In this document: one piece after another, positions 25,012-32,357 of the stretch | Layout of the letters: the number at the start of each line of letters is the position of its first letter | How positions within the stretch are numbered: position 1 is the stretch's first letter | Assembly: GCA_046330455.1 (NCBI GenBank) | Contig: JAXLSU010000003.1 | Coordinates: 1-64,000, forward strand | DNA length: 64,000 nt | Source of the DNA: CAVQXR01 sp046330455 | Lineage (GTDB): Bacteria > Actinomycetota > Thermoleophilia > Gaiellales > Gaiellaceae | Reading direction: 5' to 3' | Made by a program: the position numbers and the translations under genes | Notes under the pieces: generated by a model | What the model was told of the DNA's origin: nothing | The model's input: only the letters and a program-made list of their open reading frames with translations | Database searches by the model: none

Positions 25012-27401
25012 CGCTTCCGTATATCGTATCTGATCTGAGCGCGTCTCCATTCTCCGTCGAGGGCCTGTCGCTGGGACGCCTGGTCGGCAGCCCGCTCCCG
25101 CGCCTCGAGGACCGCCGGCTGCTGCTCGGTCGCGGCCAGTTCGTCGCCGACCTGCGGATCCCCGGAGCGTTGCACGCCACGTTCGTGCGCGCGCAGGTCC
25201 CTCACGGCCGGATCGTCGGACTCGACCTGTCCGGAGCCCTCGCGGTCGACGGGGTCGCCGCCGTCCTCGGCGCGGCCGAGCTTCCGCACCGTCCGCTCGT
25301 CGACACGGTCGCGATCGACGGTCTTTCCCGGACGCCCCAGCCCGCGCTCGCGGGCGAGGTCGTGCGCTTCGCCGGTGAGCCGCTCGCCGTCGTCCTTGCC
25401 GACTCCCGCTACGTGGCCGAGGACGGAGCGGAGGCCGTCGTCGTCGAGGTGGACGAGCTGCCGGCCGTCCCGGACGTCGAGACGGCCGTCGCGGCGGGAG
25501 CGCCCCTCCTGCACGAGGAGCTCGGCACGAACACCGTCTTCGCTGCGACCCGGGCCTTCGGCGACCCGGAGCGCGCCTTCCGTGAGGCCGCCCACGTCGT
25601 CGAGTCGCGCTTCACGGGCAACCGCTGCACGGCGGCGCCCATGGAGACACGGGGCTGTGCTGCCGCCTTCGACCCCGGCAGCGGGCGCCTCACCGTCTGG
25701 AGCGCGACCCAGTCGCCCCATCTCCTGCGCCGCCGGCTGGGGCTCGCCCTCGACCTCCCCGACACCCGCATCCGCGTGATCGTGCCCGACGTCGGCGGCG
25801 GCTTCGGACAGAAGATCCCGCTGCACCCCGAGGAGGTCGCGGTCGCGCTCGCCGCCAGGCACCTGGGTCGCCCCGTCGTGTGGATCGAGGACCGGCGCGA
25901 GAACCTCACCGCCTCGACCCAGGCCAAGGAGCAGACGATCGAGACGGCGCTCGCACTCGGAGCCGGGGGCCAGTTCCTCGGCCTGCGCGCCCGGGTCGTC
26001 GGCGATGCGGGAGCCTACTCGCACAACAGCGCGAGCGCCCTGATCGAGCCGTACCTGTCCGCCTACCTGATGCCCGGCGTCTACCGGATCCGCAACCTCG
26101 AGCTCGAGATCGCAGCAGTGCTCACGAACAAGGCTCCCACCGCCCCGTACCGCGGCGTCGGCTGGACGGCCGGGCACACGGCCCGCGAGCTCCTGATCGA
26201 CCGGGCGGCCGCCGAGCTCGGGATCGATCCTGCGGAGCTGCGCCGGCGCAACCTCGTGCGGCCCGAGGAGTTCCCCTACGAGTCCTGCGTCGGGATGCTC
26301 TACGACTCGGGCAGCTACCGCGAGTCGCTCGAGCGTGCGCTCGAGCTCGCGGGCTACGAGAGCTTCCGCGAGCGGCAGCGGTCGGCGCGGGCCGAGGGCC
26401 GCTACCTGGGGATCGGCGTCAGCCCCTACGTCGAGCCGACCGGCTGGGGGACGGAGGGCAGCTCCCAGTCGAGCTGGGTGTTCGCCTCCCACGATGCCGC
26501 CCGCGTGACGGTCGAGCCGTCCGGCGAGGTCACGGTGGCGATCGGGACGCCCGCGCAGGGCCAGGGGCACCTGACCGCGATCGCCCAGCTCGTCGCCGAC
26601 CGGATCGGCGCCTCGCCCGACGACGTCAGGGTGATCGCGGGCGATACCGACGCGACCCCGATCAGTACCTCCGGTACCCGGGCGAGCCGCGTCGCGGTGG
26701 TGATCGGGGGTGCCGTGCTGGGTGCCTCCGAGGAGCTCCGCGGGCGCCTGCTGGCGATCGCCGGCCACCTGCTCGAGGCCGATCCCGCCGACCTCGAGGT
26801 CGTCGAGGGCGGCATCGCGTTGCGTGACGCGCCGAGTCGCTGGGTCTCGCTGCGGGAGCTCGCCGAGGCCGCCTACTACCGCCGGGACCTCCGGGTCGCC
26901 GTTCCGGAGCCCGACCTCTCCGCCTCGTCGTTCCACGATCCGCGGGCGACCTACTCGAACGGCTGCATCGTCTGCATCGTCGAGGTCGACCCGGAGACCG
27001 GCGAGGTCGTCGTCGAGCAGCTCGCGGCCGTCGAGGACTGCGGGACGATGGTCAATCCCGCGATCGTGGACGGGCAGATCCGGGGAGCGCTCGCGCAGGG
27101 CGTCGGTCTGGCCCTGCTCGAGCACGCCGTCTACGACGAGCAGGGACAGCCGCTCGCCTCGACCTTCCTCGACTACCTGCTGCCAGCGGCGACCGACGTC
27201 CCGTCGATCGAGGTCGACCATCGCTGCTCCCCGTCCCCGTTCACTCCAGGCGGGATCAAGGGGATGGGCGAGTCCGGCCTGATCGCCTCGCCGGCCGCGG
27301 TCGCGAACGCCGTCGCGGACGCCCTGGCACCGTTTCAGGCGCGCGTCGAGGCCCTACCCCTCACCCCCGAGCGTGTGCTCGAGCTGATCCGGGCCGGATG
27401 A
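25005..27401 (+). CDS. Molybdopterin-binding large subunit, xanthine dehydrogenase/aldehyde oxidase family
   Basis: The protein (about 790 residues) has VGSPLPRLEDRRLLLGRGQFV, VPDVGGGFGQK, APYRGVGWTAGH, GTPAQGQGHLTAI and the catalytic glutamate in GIKGMGESG. The active-site loop is APYRGVG, not the AYRCSFR of aerobic CO dehydrogenase, so a hydroxylase of aldehydes or N-heterocycles is meant. The start is unsettled. GTG at 25005 is the only usual start codon upstream, but it overlaps the divergent mutase start and motif d. A CTG at 25035 would avoid both. The FAD and 2Fe-2S subunits follow at 28.2 and 29.1 kb. Confidence 0.88.
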   Translation: MPPLPYIVSDLSASPFSVEGLSLGRLVGSPLPRLEDRRLLLGRGQFVADLRIPGALHATFVRAQVPHGRIVGLDLSGALAVDGVAAVLGAAELPHRPLVDTVAIDGLSRTPQPALAGEVVRFAGEPLAVVLADSRYVAEDGAEAVVVEVDELPAVPDVETAVAAGAPLLHEELGTNTVFAATRAFGDPERAFREAAHVVESRFTGNRCTAAPMETRGCAAAFDPGSGRLTVWSATQSPHLLRRRLGLALDLPDTRIRVIVPDVGGGFGQKIPLHPEEVAVALAARHLGRPVVWIEDRRENLTASTQAKEQTIETALALGAGGQFLGLRARVVGDAGAYSHNSASALIEPYLSAYLMPGVYRIRNLELEIAAVLTNKAPTAPYRGVGWTAGHTARELLIDRAAAELGIDPAELRRRNLVRPEEFPYESCVGMLYDSGSYRESLERALELAGYESFRERQRSARAEGRYLGIGVSPYVEPTGWGTEGSSQSSWVFASHDAARVTVEPSGEVTVAIGTPAQGQGHLTAIAQLVADRIGASPDDVRVIAGDTDATPISTSGTRASRVAVVIGGAVLGASEELRGRLLAIAGHLLEADPADLEVVEGGIALRDAPSRWVSLRELAEAAYYRRDLRVAVPEPDLSASSFHDPRATYSNGCIVCIVEVDPETGEVVVEQLAAVEDCGTMVNPAIVDGQIRGALAQGVGLALLEHAVYDEQGQPLASTFLDYLLPAATDVPSIEVDHRCSPSPFTPGGIKGMGESGLIASPAAVANAVADALAPFQARVEALPLTPERVLELIRAG
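25018..25039. promoter_or_regulatory. Shared regulon motif, site d (mutase / Mo-hydroxylase divergent promoter)
   Basis: The site contains TATATCGTATCTG, identical over 13 bases to site b, followed by ATCTGAG. It lies between the mutase operon start and the first confidently coding part of the molybdenum hydroxylase operon. Only about 50 bases separate the two coding regions, so it would have to serve both. Confidence 0.6.
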
Positions 27402-27415
27402 GATCCGGCCCCTAC
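27391..27415. repeat. Dispersed palindromic repeat, copy 1
   Basis: GGGCCGGAT-GAG-ATCCGGCCC followed by CTAC. The arms pair as a hairpin. It includes the stop codon of the Mo-hydroxylase gene. The same unit recurs at 32.17, 32.25, 32.32 (inverted) and 49.77 kb. Confidence 0.75.
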
Positions 27416-27447
27416 AGGATGCCCACTCAACCAGGAAGCGAGGTTCC

Positions 27448-28230
27448 ATGTTCACGATCACCCCGATGGTCGTCGCGATCGGCCCGCAGCGCGAGAAGAG
27501 CAGATTCACCTACATGCACAACTTCGGCGACAAGGTCGACATCCCGTACGTCTCGTGGCTGCTCGAGGGCGACGGGCGCAGGATCCTCGTCGACGCCGGC
27601 TGCAGCGCAGCCGACTACCGGGAGCGGATCCGTGGCGAGGGCCCGCTCATGCTCGCGGGCGAGACGTTCCAGGACGTCGTGGACGTGAAGCCGATCGAGG
27701 AGCACTTCGCGGAGCGCGGCCTCTCCTTCGACGACATCGACACGTTCGTACAGACCCACCTCGACTGGGACCACTGCATGAACACGACGAAGTTCCGCCG
27801 CTCGAAGATCCTGATCCAGCGCAACGAGTGGACGCGAATCCCGGTGCACCCGCTGTTCGCGTCGACCTATGCCCCGAAGGAGCACTACGAGGAGATCGCC
27901 CGCCTGAACGTCGAGTTCGTGGAGGGCGACTACGAGCTCGCGAAGGGTGTCCGCGTGCTGCTCACGCCGGGACACAGCCCGGGCGGTCAGTCGGTCGTCG
28001 TCGACACGGACGCCGGGACCTACGTGATCGCCGGTATGTGCACGATCCGTGACAACTTCTACCCGCCCGAGGAGGTGCTCGCGAAGGGCACCTACAAGGT
28101 GATCCCGACCGGCATGCACATGGACCCGATCCTCACCTACGACTCGATGCTGCGGATCCTCGACGTCGGCAAGGACAAGGTGCTGCCGTTCCACGACATC
28201 GCCGTCCTCGAGCTGGAGACGATCGGCTGA
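27448..28230 (+). CDS. MBL-fold hydrolase, N-acyl homoserine lactonase-like
   Basis: The 260-residue protein has QTHLDWDHCMN (the HxxxDH metal motif), LLTPGHSPGGQS (third His) and a final PFHD. Where lactonases have a metal-bridging Asp before a (K/R)ENF-like stretch, this protein reads IAGMCTIRDNF, so that Asp appears to be Gly. A one-metal or altered centre is possible. It stands between the large and FAD subunits of the molybdenum hydroxylase, so hydrolysis of a lactone, ester or amide intermediate is more likely than quorum quenching. ATG at 27448 has an AGCGAGG upstream. Confidence 0.75.
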   Translation: MFTITPMVVAIGPQREKSRFTYMHNFGDKVDIPYVSWLLEGDGRRILVDAGCSAADYRERIRGEGPLMLAGETFQDVVDVKPIEEHFAERGLSFDDIDTFVQTHLDWDHCMNTTKFRRSKILIQRNEWTRIPVHPLFASTYAPKEHYEEIARLNVEFVEGDYELAKGVRVLLTPGHSPGGQSVVVDTDAGTYVIAGMCTIRDNFYPPEEVLAKGTYKVIPTGMHMDPILTYDSMLRILDVGKDKVLPFHDIAVLELETIG

Positions 28231-29096
28231 AACCGGCGCCCTTCGACTACGCACGGCCCGCCACGCTCGGCGAGACGCTCGAGCTGCTCGCCGCGCAGGG
28301 AGACGACGCGAAGGTGATCGCGGGAGGGCAGAGTCTCGGCCCGCTCTTGAACCTGCGACTCGCGAGCCCGGGCGTGCTCGTCGACGTCAACCGGCTCCCG
28401 CTCGCGGATGTCCACCGGGAGGACGGGACGCTCATCCTCGGGGCGCTCGTCCGACAGCGCGACGCCGAGCACAACGCCGAGGTGGCCGCGGCCGCGCCGC
28501 TGCTCGCCGAGGCGCTGCCGTGGATCGGTCACGTCGCGATCCGAAACCGCGGGACGGTCGGCGGCAGTCTCGCCCACGCCGATCCCGCCTCCGAGCTTCC
28601 GGCCGTGGCGGTGGCGCTCCGGTCCGAGGTGGTTGCCGCGAGCGTCCGCGGGCGGCGGGTCGTTCCTGCCGCCGGGCTCTTCGCCGGGCCGCTCCAGACG
28701 GTGCTCGAGCCCGACGAGCTGCTCGTCTCGCTTCGCGTGCCCGCCGCCCCGCCCCGGACCGGCTCGGCGTGGATCGAGATCGCGCGCCGCCACGGCGACT
28801 TCGCGCTCGCCGGCGTCGCGGTGACGCTCACCCTGGGAGCGGGCGATGCCGTCGTGGGCGCCGCGATCGTGCTCTCGGGGGTCGGACCGACGCCGGTCGA
28901 CGCGGACGAGGCAGCGCGGTCGCTCCTCGGGGGCGTTCCCGGCCCCGCCTCGTTCGAGCAAGCTGCCGCGTTCGCGGCCGGCGCCTGCCGCCCTGCCTCG
29001 GACGTCCATGCGTCGGCGGGATACCGGCGCCGCGTCGCGACCGTTCTCGTCCGGCGCGCGCTCGAACGGGCCTATGATCGCGCCCGTGGCCGCTAG
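28227..29096 (+). CDS. FAD-binding subunit of molybdenum hydroxylase (CoxM-like), likely CTG start
   Basis: The 289-codon frame gives KPAPFDYARPATLGETLELLA, the standard CoxM N-terminus, then the FAD loop VIAGGQSLGPLLNLR and RNRGTVGGSLAHADPASELP. No ATG, GTG or TTG lies in frame just before this N-terminus. CTG at 28227 sits in a CTGA overlap with the previous stop, just like the ATGA/GTGA junctions elsewhere in the cluster. GTG at 28314 would remove the conserved first 29 residues. The subunit passes electrons between the 2Fe-2S centres and FAD. Order here is L, MBL, M, S. Confidence 0.85.
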   Translation: MKPAPFDYARPATLGETLELLAAQGDDAKVIAGGQSLGPLLNLRLASPGVLVDVNRLPLADVHREDGTLILGALVRQRDAEHNAEVAAAAPLLAEALPWIGHVAIRNRGTVGGSLAHADPASELPAVAVALRSEVVAASVRGRRVVPAAGLFAGPLQTVLEPDELLVSLRVPAAPPRTGSAWIEIARRHGDFALAGVAVTLTLGAGDAVVGAAIVLSGVGPTPVDADEAARSLLGGVPGPASFEQAAAFAAGACRPASDVHASAGYRRRVATVLVRRALERAYDRARGR

Positions 29097-29565
29097 CGTC
29101 TCCATCTCCCTCTCGGTGAACGGCGTCGCCGTCGAGGCCGAGGTGGAGCCGCGCCTCACCCTCGCCGACTTCCTCCGCGAGCGGCTCGACCTGACGGGCA
29201 CGCACCTCGGCTGCGAGCACGGCGTGTGCGGCGCGTGCACGGTGCTCTGGGACGGCCGTACCGCCCGCTCGTGCATCGCCTACGCCGTGCAGGCGGACGG
29301 AGCCGAGCTCGTGACGGTCGAGGGTCTCGCCGCGGCCGACGGGTCGCTCCACCCGATCCAGGAGGCGTTTCACGAGCGCCACGGGCTCCAGTGCGGCTTC
29401 TGCACCCCGGGCTTCCTGCTCGCCGCCTACGAGCTGCTTCGCGACGGGCGCGGGCCCGGCGAGCGCGAGATCCGCGAGGCGCTCTCGGGCAATCTCTGCC
29501 GGTGTACCGGGTACCACGGGATCGTCGAGGCCGTCGCGCTCGCCGACGAGCGGTGGGTGCGATGA
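29074..29565 (+). CDS. [2Fe-2S] subunit of molybdenum hydroxylase (CoxS-like)
   Basis: The 163-residue protein carries both iron-sulfur motifs. The plant-type cluster is GCEHGVCGACTVLWDG with a later Cys in ARSC. The helical-domain cluster is CGFCTPGF and LCRCTGYHGI. It is the electron-transfer subunit of the 25.0-29.6 kb hydroxylase. ATG at 29074 is chosen, and GTG at 29086 would give an 11-base overlap with the FAD-subunit gene and an equally good N-terminus (SVSISLSVNG). Its stop overlaps the rhodanese start. Confidence 0.92.
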   Translation: MIAPVAASVSISLSVNGVAVEAEVEPRLTLADFLRERLDLTGTHLGCEHGVCGACTVLWDGRTARSCIAYAVQADGAELVTVEGLAAADGSLHPIQEAFHERHGLQCGFCTPGFLLAAYELLRDGRGPGEREIREALSGNLCRCTGYHGIVEAVALADERWVR

Positions 29566-30383
29566 GCGAGCCGCTCCTGATCTCGACCGGCGAGCTCGCG
29601 GGCCGGCTCGGCGAGGACGGGCTGCGTGTCGTCGACACGCGATTCTCGCTCGCCGGTGACGAGCTCGGGGAGCAGGAGCACGAGCGTGCCCACATCCCGG
29701 GTGCCGTCTACCTCCACTGGTATCGCGACCTCTCGGATCCGGACGACGATGTCCTCGGCCAGCTCGCCCCCCTGCCACGCTTCGCCGAGACGATGGAGCG
29801 GGCCGGGATCGGCGACGAGACGACCGTCGTCGCCTACGACGACGGCGTGATCTTCATGGCCGCGCGGCTCTACTGGTCGCTACTGAACTACGGGCACGAG
29901 CGGGTGCGCGTCCTCGACGGCGGGTGGCCCGCCTGGATCCGCGAGGGGCGCCCGACCGAGGCCGGGCACCTCGCGATGGAGGCCGGCGCGAGCTTCTCCG
30001 GCGGTGTCCCCCGACCCGGGCTGCGCGCCACGAAGGCAGACGTCCTCGCCGCGCTTGCGGGCGACACGAGGATCCTCGACTGCCGGATGGACGGGACCTG
30101 GTACGCGGCAGGGGCGCACATTCCCGGAGCCGCGCGGCTAGCCGCGCCGTCCCTCGTCGACGAGGCGGGGCTGCTCCGTGCCCCGGACGCGATCGCCGCC
30201 CGCGCGCGCGAGGCGGGAGTGGACCCGGGCGACGACGTGATCCTCTACTGCGGCGGCGGGATCTCGGCCTCGCTCGCCTTCGCGGCGCTCACGAGCGCGG
30301 GGTACCGACATCTGCGCGTCTACGACGGCTCCTGGTCGGAGTGGAGCGCCGACCCGGCGACCCCCAGGGAGTCGCACGCCTGA
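29562..30383 (+). CDS. Two-domain sulfurtransferase (rhodanese/SseA-like)
   Basis: The 273-residue protein has two rhodanese domains. The first is inactive-type (VVDTRFSL ... VVAYDDG). The second has the active cysteine loop CGGGISAS. DGGWPAWIREGRP is typical of thiosulfate/3-mercaptopyruvate sulfurtransferases. It is translationally coupled to the 2Fe-2S subunit. It may supply sulfur for the sulfido-molybdenum centre of the hydroxylase, or handle sulfur released from a substrate such as the thiazole of thiamin. The sequence does not distinguish these. Confidence 0.85.
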   Translation: MSEPLLISTGELAGRLGEDGLRVVDTRFSLAGDELGEQEHERAHIPGAVYLHWYRDLSDPDDDVLGQLAPLPRFAETMERAGIGDETTVVAYDDGVIFMAARLYWSLLNYGHERVRVLDGGWPAWIREGRPTEAGHLAMEAGASFSGGVPRPGLRATKADVLAALAGDTRILDCRMDGTWYAAGAHIPGAARLAAPSLVDEAGLLRAPDAIAARAREAGVDPGDDVILYCGGGISASLAFAALTSAGYRHLRVYDGSWSEWSADPATPRESHA

Positions 30384-30396
30384 CCGCGCGACGGCG

Positions 30397-30420
30397 GCCC
30401 GGACGGGACCCGGTCCCTAC
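30397..30420. repeat. Diverged copy of the dispersed palindromic repeat
   Basis: GCCCGGACGGGACCCGGTCC followed by CTAC keeps the length, the pairing arms and the CTAC end of the unit at 27.39 kb, but the centre differs. It lies between the convergent rhodanese and YlmB-like genes and overlaps the end of the latter. It may also act as a two-way terminator. Confidence 0.4.
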
Positions 30421-31706
30421 GGTTCGCGGGGCGTATTGCACCAGGTCGCGATGAACCGGGCCATGACCTGGGCGAACGTCACGAGCTGGTCGGGGTCGAC
30501 CGACTCGTCGACCGCGTGAGCGTGGGCGAGCTCGCCGGGCCCGAAGATCGCCGCCGGGATCCGCGCATGACCGAACCAGCCGCCGTCCGTCACGGACGGT
30601 GACATGTCGACGATCGCCTGCGCGCCCGTCTGCTCCGCATAGGCTCCGGTGAGGGTCGCGACGGCCGGGTGCGAGCGATCGACGTCGAGCGCCGGGAAGA
30701 TCTCGCCGCGCTCGTCGAGCATCGAGCGTCCACCCCAGCGGAAGCTCGGCGGATGGTCGCGAAGCCACGGATCGGCGGCCGCAGCCGCGAGCACGTGCGA
30801 CTCGATCTCCTCGACGACCTGCTCGAACGTCTCGTCGGGGTAGAAGTGGACGGTCACCCAGAGCGCGCAGCGGTCGGCGATGAACGCCGCATGGCGTCCA
30901 CCCTCGATCACCGCCGGATTGATCGTGTCGGTGCCGGCAGGGAAGTCCGGGTGGCGCTTCGTGACCGCCCAGTGGCGCTCGAGCTCCTGGAGCGCCGTGA
31001 TCACCTTCACCATCTTCTCGATCGCGCTCGCGCCGTGGACGCCGCCCCCGGCGTGGATCATCCGCGAGCGCATCCCGTCATGGAAGGTCTCCGGGCTCTC
31101 GATCGTGATCCAGCCGGTGATCACGCCGCCCTGGCCCTGGACGTGGAGATCGCTCGTGTCGACGACGACCGCGAAGTCGGCGACATGACCGCTCTCGACG
31201 ACCGCCCGCGTGCCCGCCTCGCCGACCTCCTCGCCGGTCACCGAGTGGAGCTGGAGATCTCCGCGCAGGCCCACACCGTGCTCGCGCAGCATCCGGATCG
31301 CGAACAGGCTCGCCGCGATCCCACCCTTCATGTCGGCGACGCCTCGACCGTAGAGGCGCCCGTCCGACCCCTTCGTGAGCGCGAACGGCGGGTACGACCA
31401 GTGGGCGTCGTCACCGACCTCGGCGACATCGACATGGCCGTTCACGATCAGGCTGTGGTGGGTGTCCGGATCGCTGCCGCGCAGCGTCCCGGCGACGTTC
31501 ACGTCACCGTCGTAATGTGGCACCTCGGCGACCTCGAAGCCGAGGCCCGCGAGCGTCTCCGCGACCCAGGCCTGCGCGGCGAGCGTGTTGCGCGCGGGCG
31601 GGCTCGGGGTCGCGAAGGAGACGAGCGTCGCGAGCTCTGCGAACAGCTCCTCGCGCCGGGCTGAGATCTCCGCGACCGCGCGCTCGAGCCCTTCTGTGTT
31701 CGCCAT
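30417..31706 (-). CDS. ylmB: M20-family deformylase, YlmB-like (formylaminopyrimidine deformylase)
   Basis: The 429-residue protein has VNGHVDVAEVG, GRGVADMKGG, SVTGEEVGEAGT (catalytic and metal Glu), and a late HAHAVDE. Several long stretches (TSDLHVQGQGGVITGWITIE, IHAGGGVHGASAIEKM, TINPAVIEGGRHAAFIADRC) match what I recall of Bacillus YlmB, which removes the formyl group from N-formyl-4-amino-5-aminomethyl-2-methylpyrimidine. Length also fits. With ThiXYZ and TenA nearby this completes the known salvage route for base-degraded thiamin. No copy of the shared motif is seen upstream. Confidence 0.78.
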   Translation of the reverse strand: MANTEGLERAVAEISARREELFAELATLVSFATPSPPARNTLAAQAWVAETLAGLGFEVAEVPHYDGDVNVAGTLRGSDPDTHHSLIVNGHVDVAEVGDDAHWSYPPFALTKGSDGRLYGRGVADMKGGIAASLFAIRMLREHGVGLRGDLQLHSVTGEEVGEAGTRAVVESGHVADFAVVVDTSDLHVQGQGGVITGWITIESPETFHDGMRSRMIHAGGGVHGASAIEKMVKVITALQELERHWAVTKRHPDFPAGTDTINPAVIEGGRHAAFIADRCALWVTVHFYPDETFEQVVEEIESHVLAAAAADPWLRDHPPSFRWGGRSMLDERGEIFPALDVDRSHPAVATLTGAYAEQTGAQAIVDMSPSVTDGGWFGHARIPAAIFGPGELAHAHAVDESVDPDQLVTFAQVMARFIATWCNTPREP

Positions 31707-31776
31707 TCGGAAGCCCTCCCGGTCAGGGTGTCTGTGCCGTGCGTGTGCCGTAGACGTACCAGATCACGAGAAGGTG

Positions 31777-31804
31777 TTGCATCTGGCCCGGTTCACGCTA
31801 CGAT
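31777..31804 (+). promoter_or_regulatory. Sigma-70-type promoter of the cold-shock gene
   Basis: TTGCAT and TACGAT are separated by 16 bases in a low-G+C stretch. The predicted transcript has an 80-base leader before the cold-shock start at 31893, as is usual for csp genes. Confidence 0.5.
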
Positions 31805-31892
31805 TCTCGCGAGTCACAGCAAGAGCGAGTACTGGTTGCGGCCTGTCTGCTTCCCTTACCCGTTCGTGAGCGTTGGGAAGGGAGGTGTTCAG

Positions 31893-32099
31893 ATGGCGGT
31901 CGGAACCGTGAAGTGGTTCAACGACGCGAAGGGCTACGGGTTCATCACCCCGGACGATGGCGGAAAGGACGTGTTCGTCCATTTCAGCAGCATCGGCGGG
32001 CAGGGCTTCAAGAGCCTCGCGGAGGGTCAGCGGGTCGAGTTCGAGGTACGCGACGGGGCGAAGGGCCCCGAAGCGGCCAGCGTGAACAAGCTCGACTGA
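31893..32099 (+). CDS. Cold-shock protein (CspA family)
   Basis: The 68-residue OB-fold protein has both RNA-binding motifs: GYGFITP (RNP-1) and DVFVHFSSI (RNP-2), after MAVGTVKWFNDAKG. It binds single-stranded RNA/DNA and acts as an RNA chaperone. ATG at 31893 is preceded by AAGGGAGG. It is monocistronic, with its own promoter and a strong terminator about 20 bases after the stop. Confidence 0.96.
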   Translation: MAVGTVKWFNDAKGYGFITPDDGGKDVFVHFSSIGGQGFKSLAEGQRVEFEVRDGAKGPEAASVNKLD

Positions 32100-32120
32100 C
32101 GCGATTCGTCAGTGAACGGG

Positions 32121-32150
32121 AAGGGGCCGGCGCGACCGGCCCCTTCTGTT
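32121..32150 (+). terminator. Rho-independent terminator of the cold-shock gene
   Basis: AAGGGGCCGG and CCGGCCCCTT form a 10-bp stem with a CGCGA loop, followed by CTGTTT. Confidence 0.85.
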
Positions 32151-32171
32151 TCCTGACCAGGATCCGACGGC

Positions 32172-32344
32172 GGGCGGGATGAGATCCCGCCCCTACGCCG
32201 CCGGTCCGCGGTGAGCCGGAGGGGGGCTCGCCCAGGCCACCGGTCCGGCCGGGCGAGATGAGATCCCGCCCCGACAACACCCGTCCGGACGGGCGAAACG
32301 AAACCCCCACGGTGGTCCCGTAGGGGCCGGATCTCATCCGGCCC
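32172..32344. repeat. Cluster of three dispersed palindromic repeats
   Basis: Copies at 32172-32196 (GGGCGGGAT-GAG-ATCCCGCCC then CTAC), 32251-32275 (one arm base changed, ends CGAC) and 32320-32344 (inverted, an exact reverse complement of the 27.39 kb copy). A shorter related piece lies at about 32289. They fill the gap between the cold-shock terminator and the acetyl-CoA synthetase stop. The paired changes GGCC/GGCC to GGCG/CGCC keep the hairpin, so the structure seems to matter. Confidence 0.75.
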
Positions 32345-32357
32345 GACCGAGCGGTCG

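Noticed and set aside
27448..28230. Quorum-quenching AHL lactonase
   Set aside because: The fold matches, but one metal ligand appears changed and the gene sits inside a hydroxylase operon, so a catabolic hydrolase is more likely.
28314..29096. FAD subunit starting at GTG 28314
   Set aside because: This start would delete the conserved N-terminal strand and helix that precede the FAD loop, and the upstream frame continues with strong family similarity.
25005..29565. Aerobic carbon monoxide dehydrogenase (CoxMSL)
   Set aside because: The large subunit has APYRGVG where CO dehydrogenase has AYRCSFR, so the active-site Cys loop is missing. A general molybdenum hydroxylase fits better.
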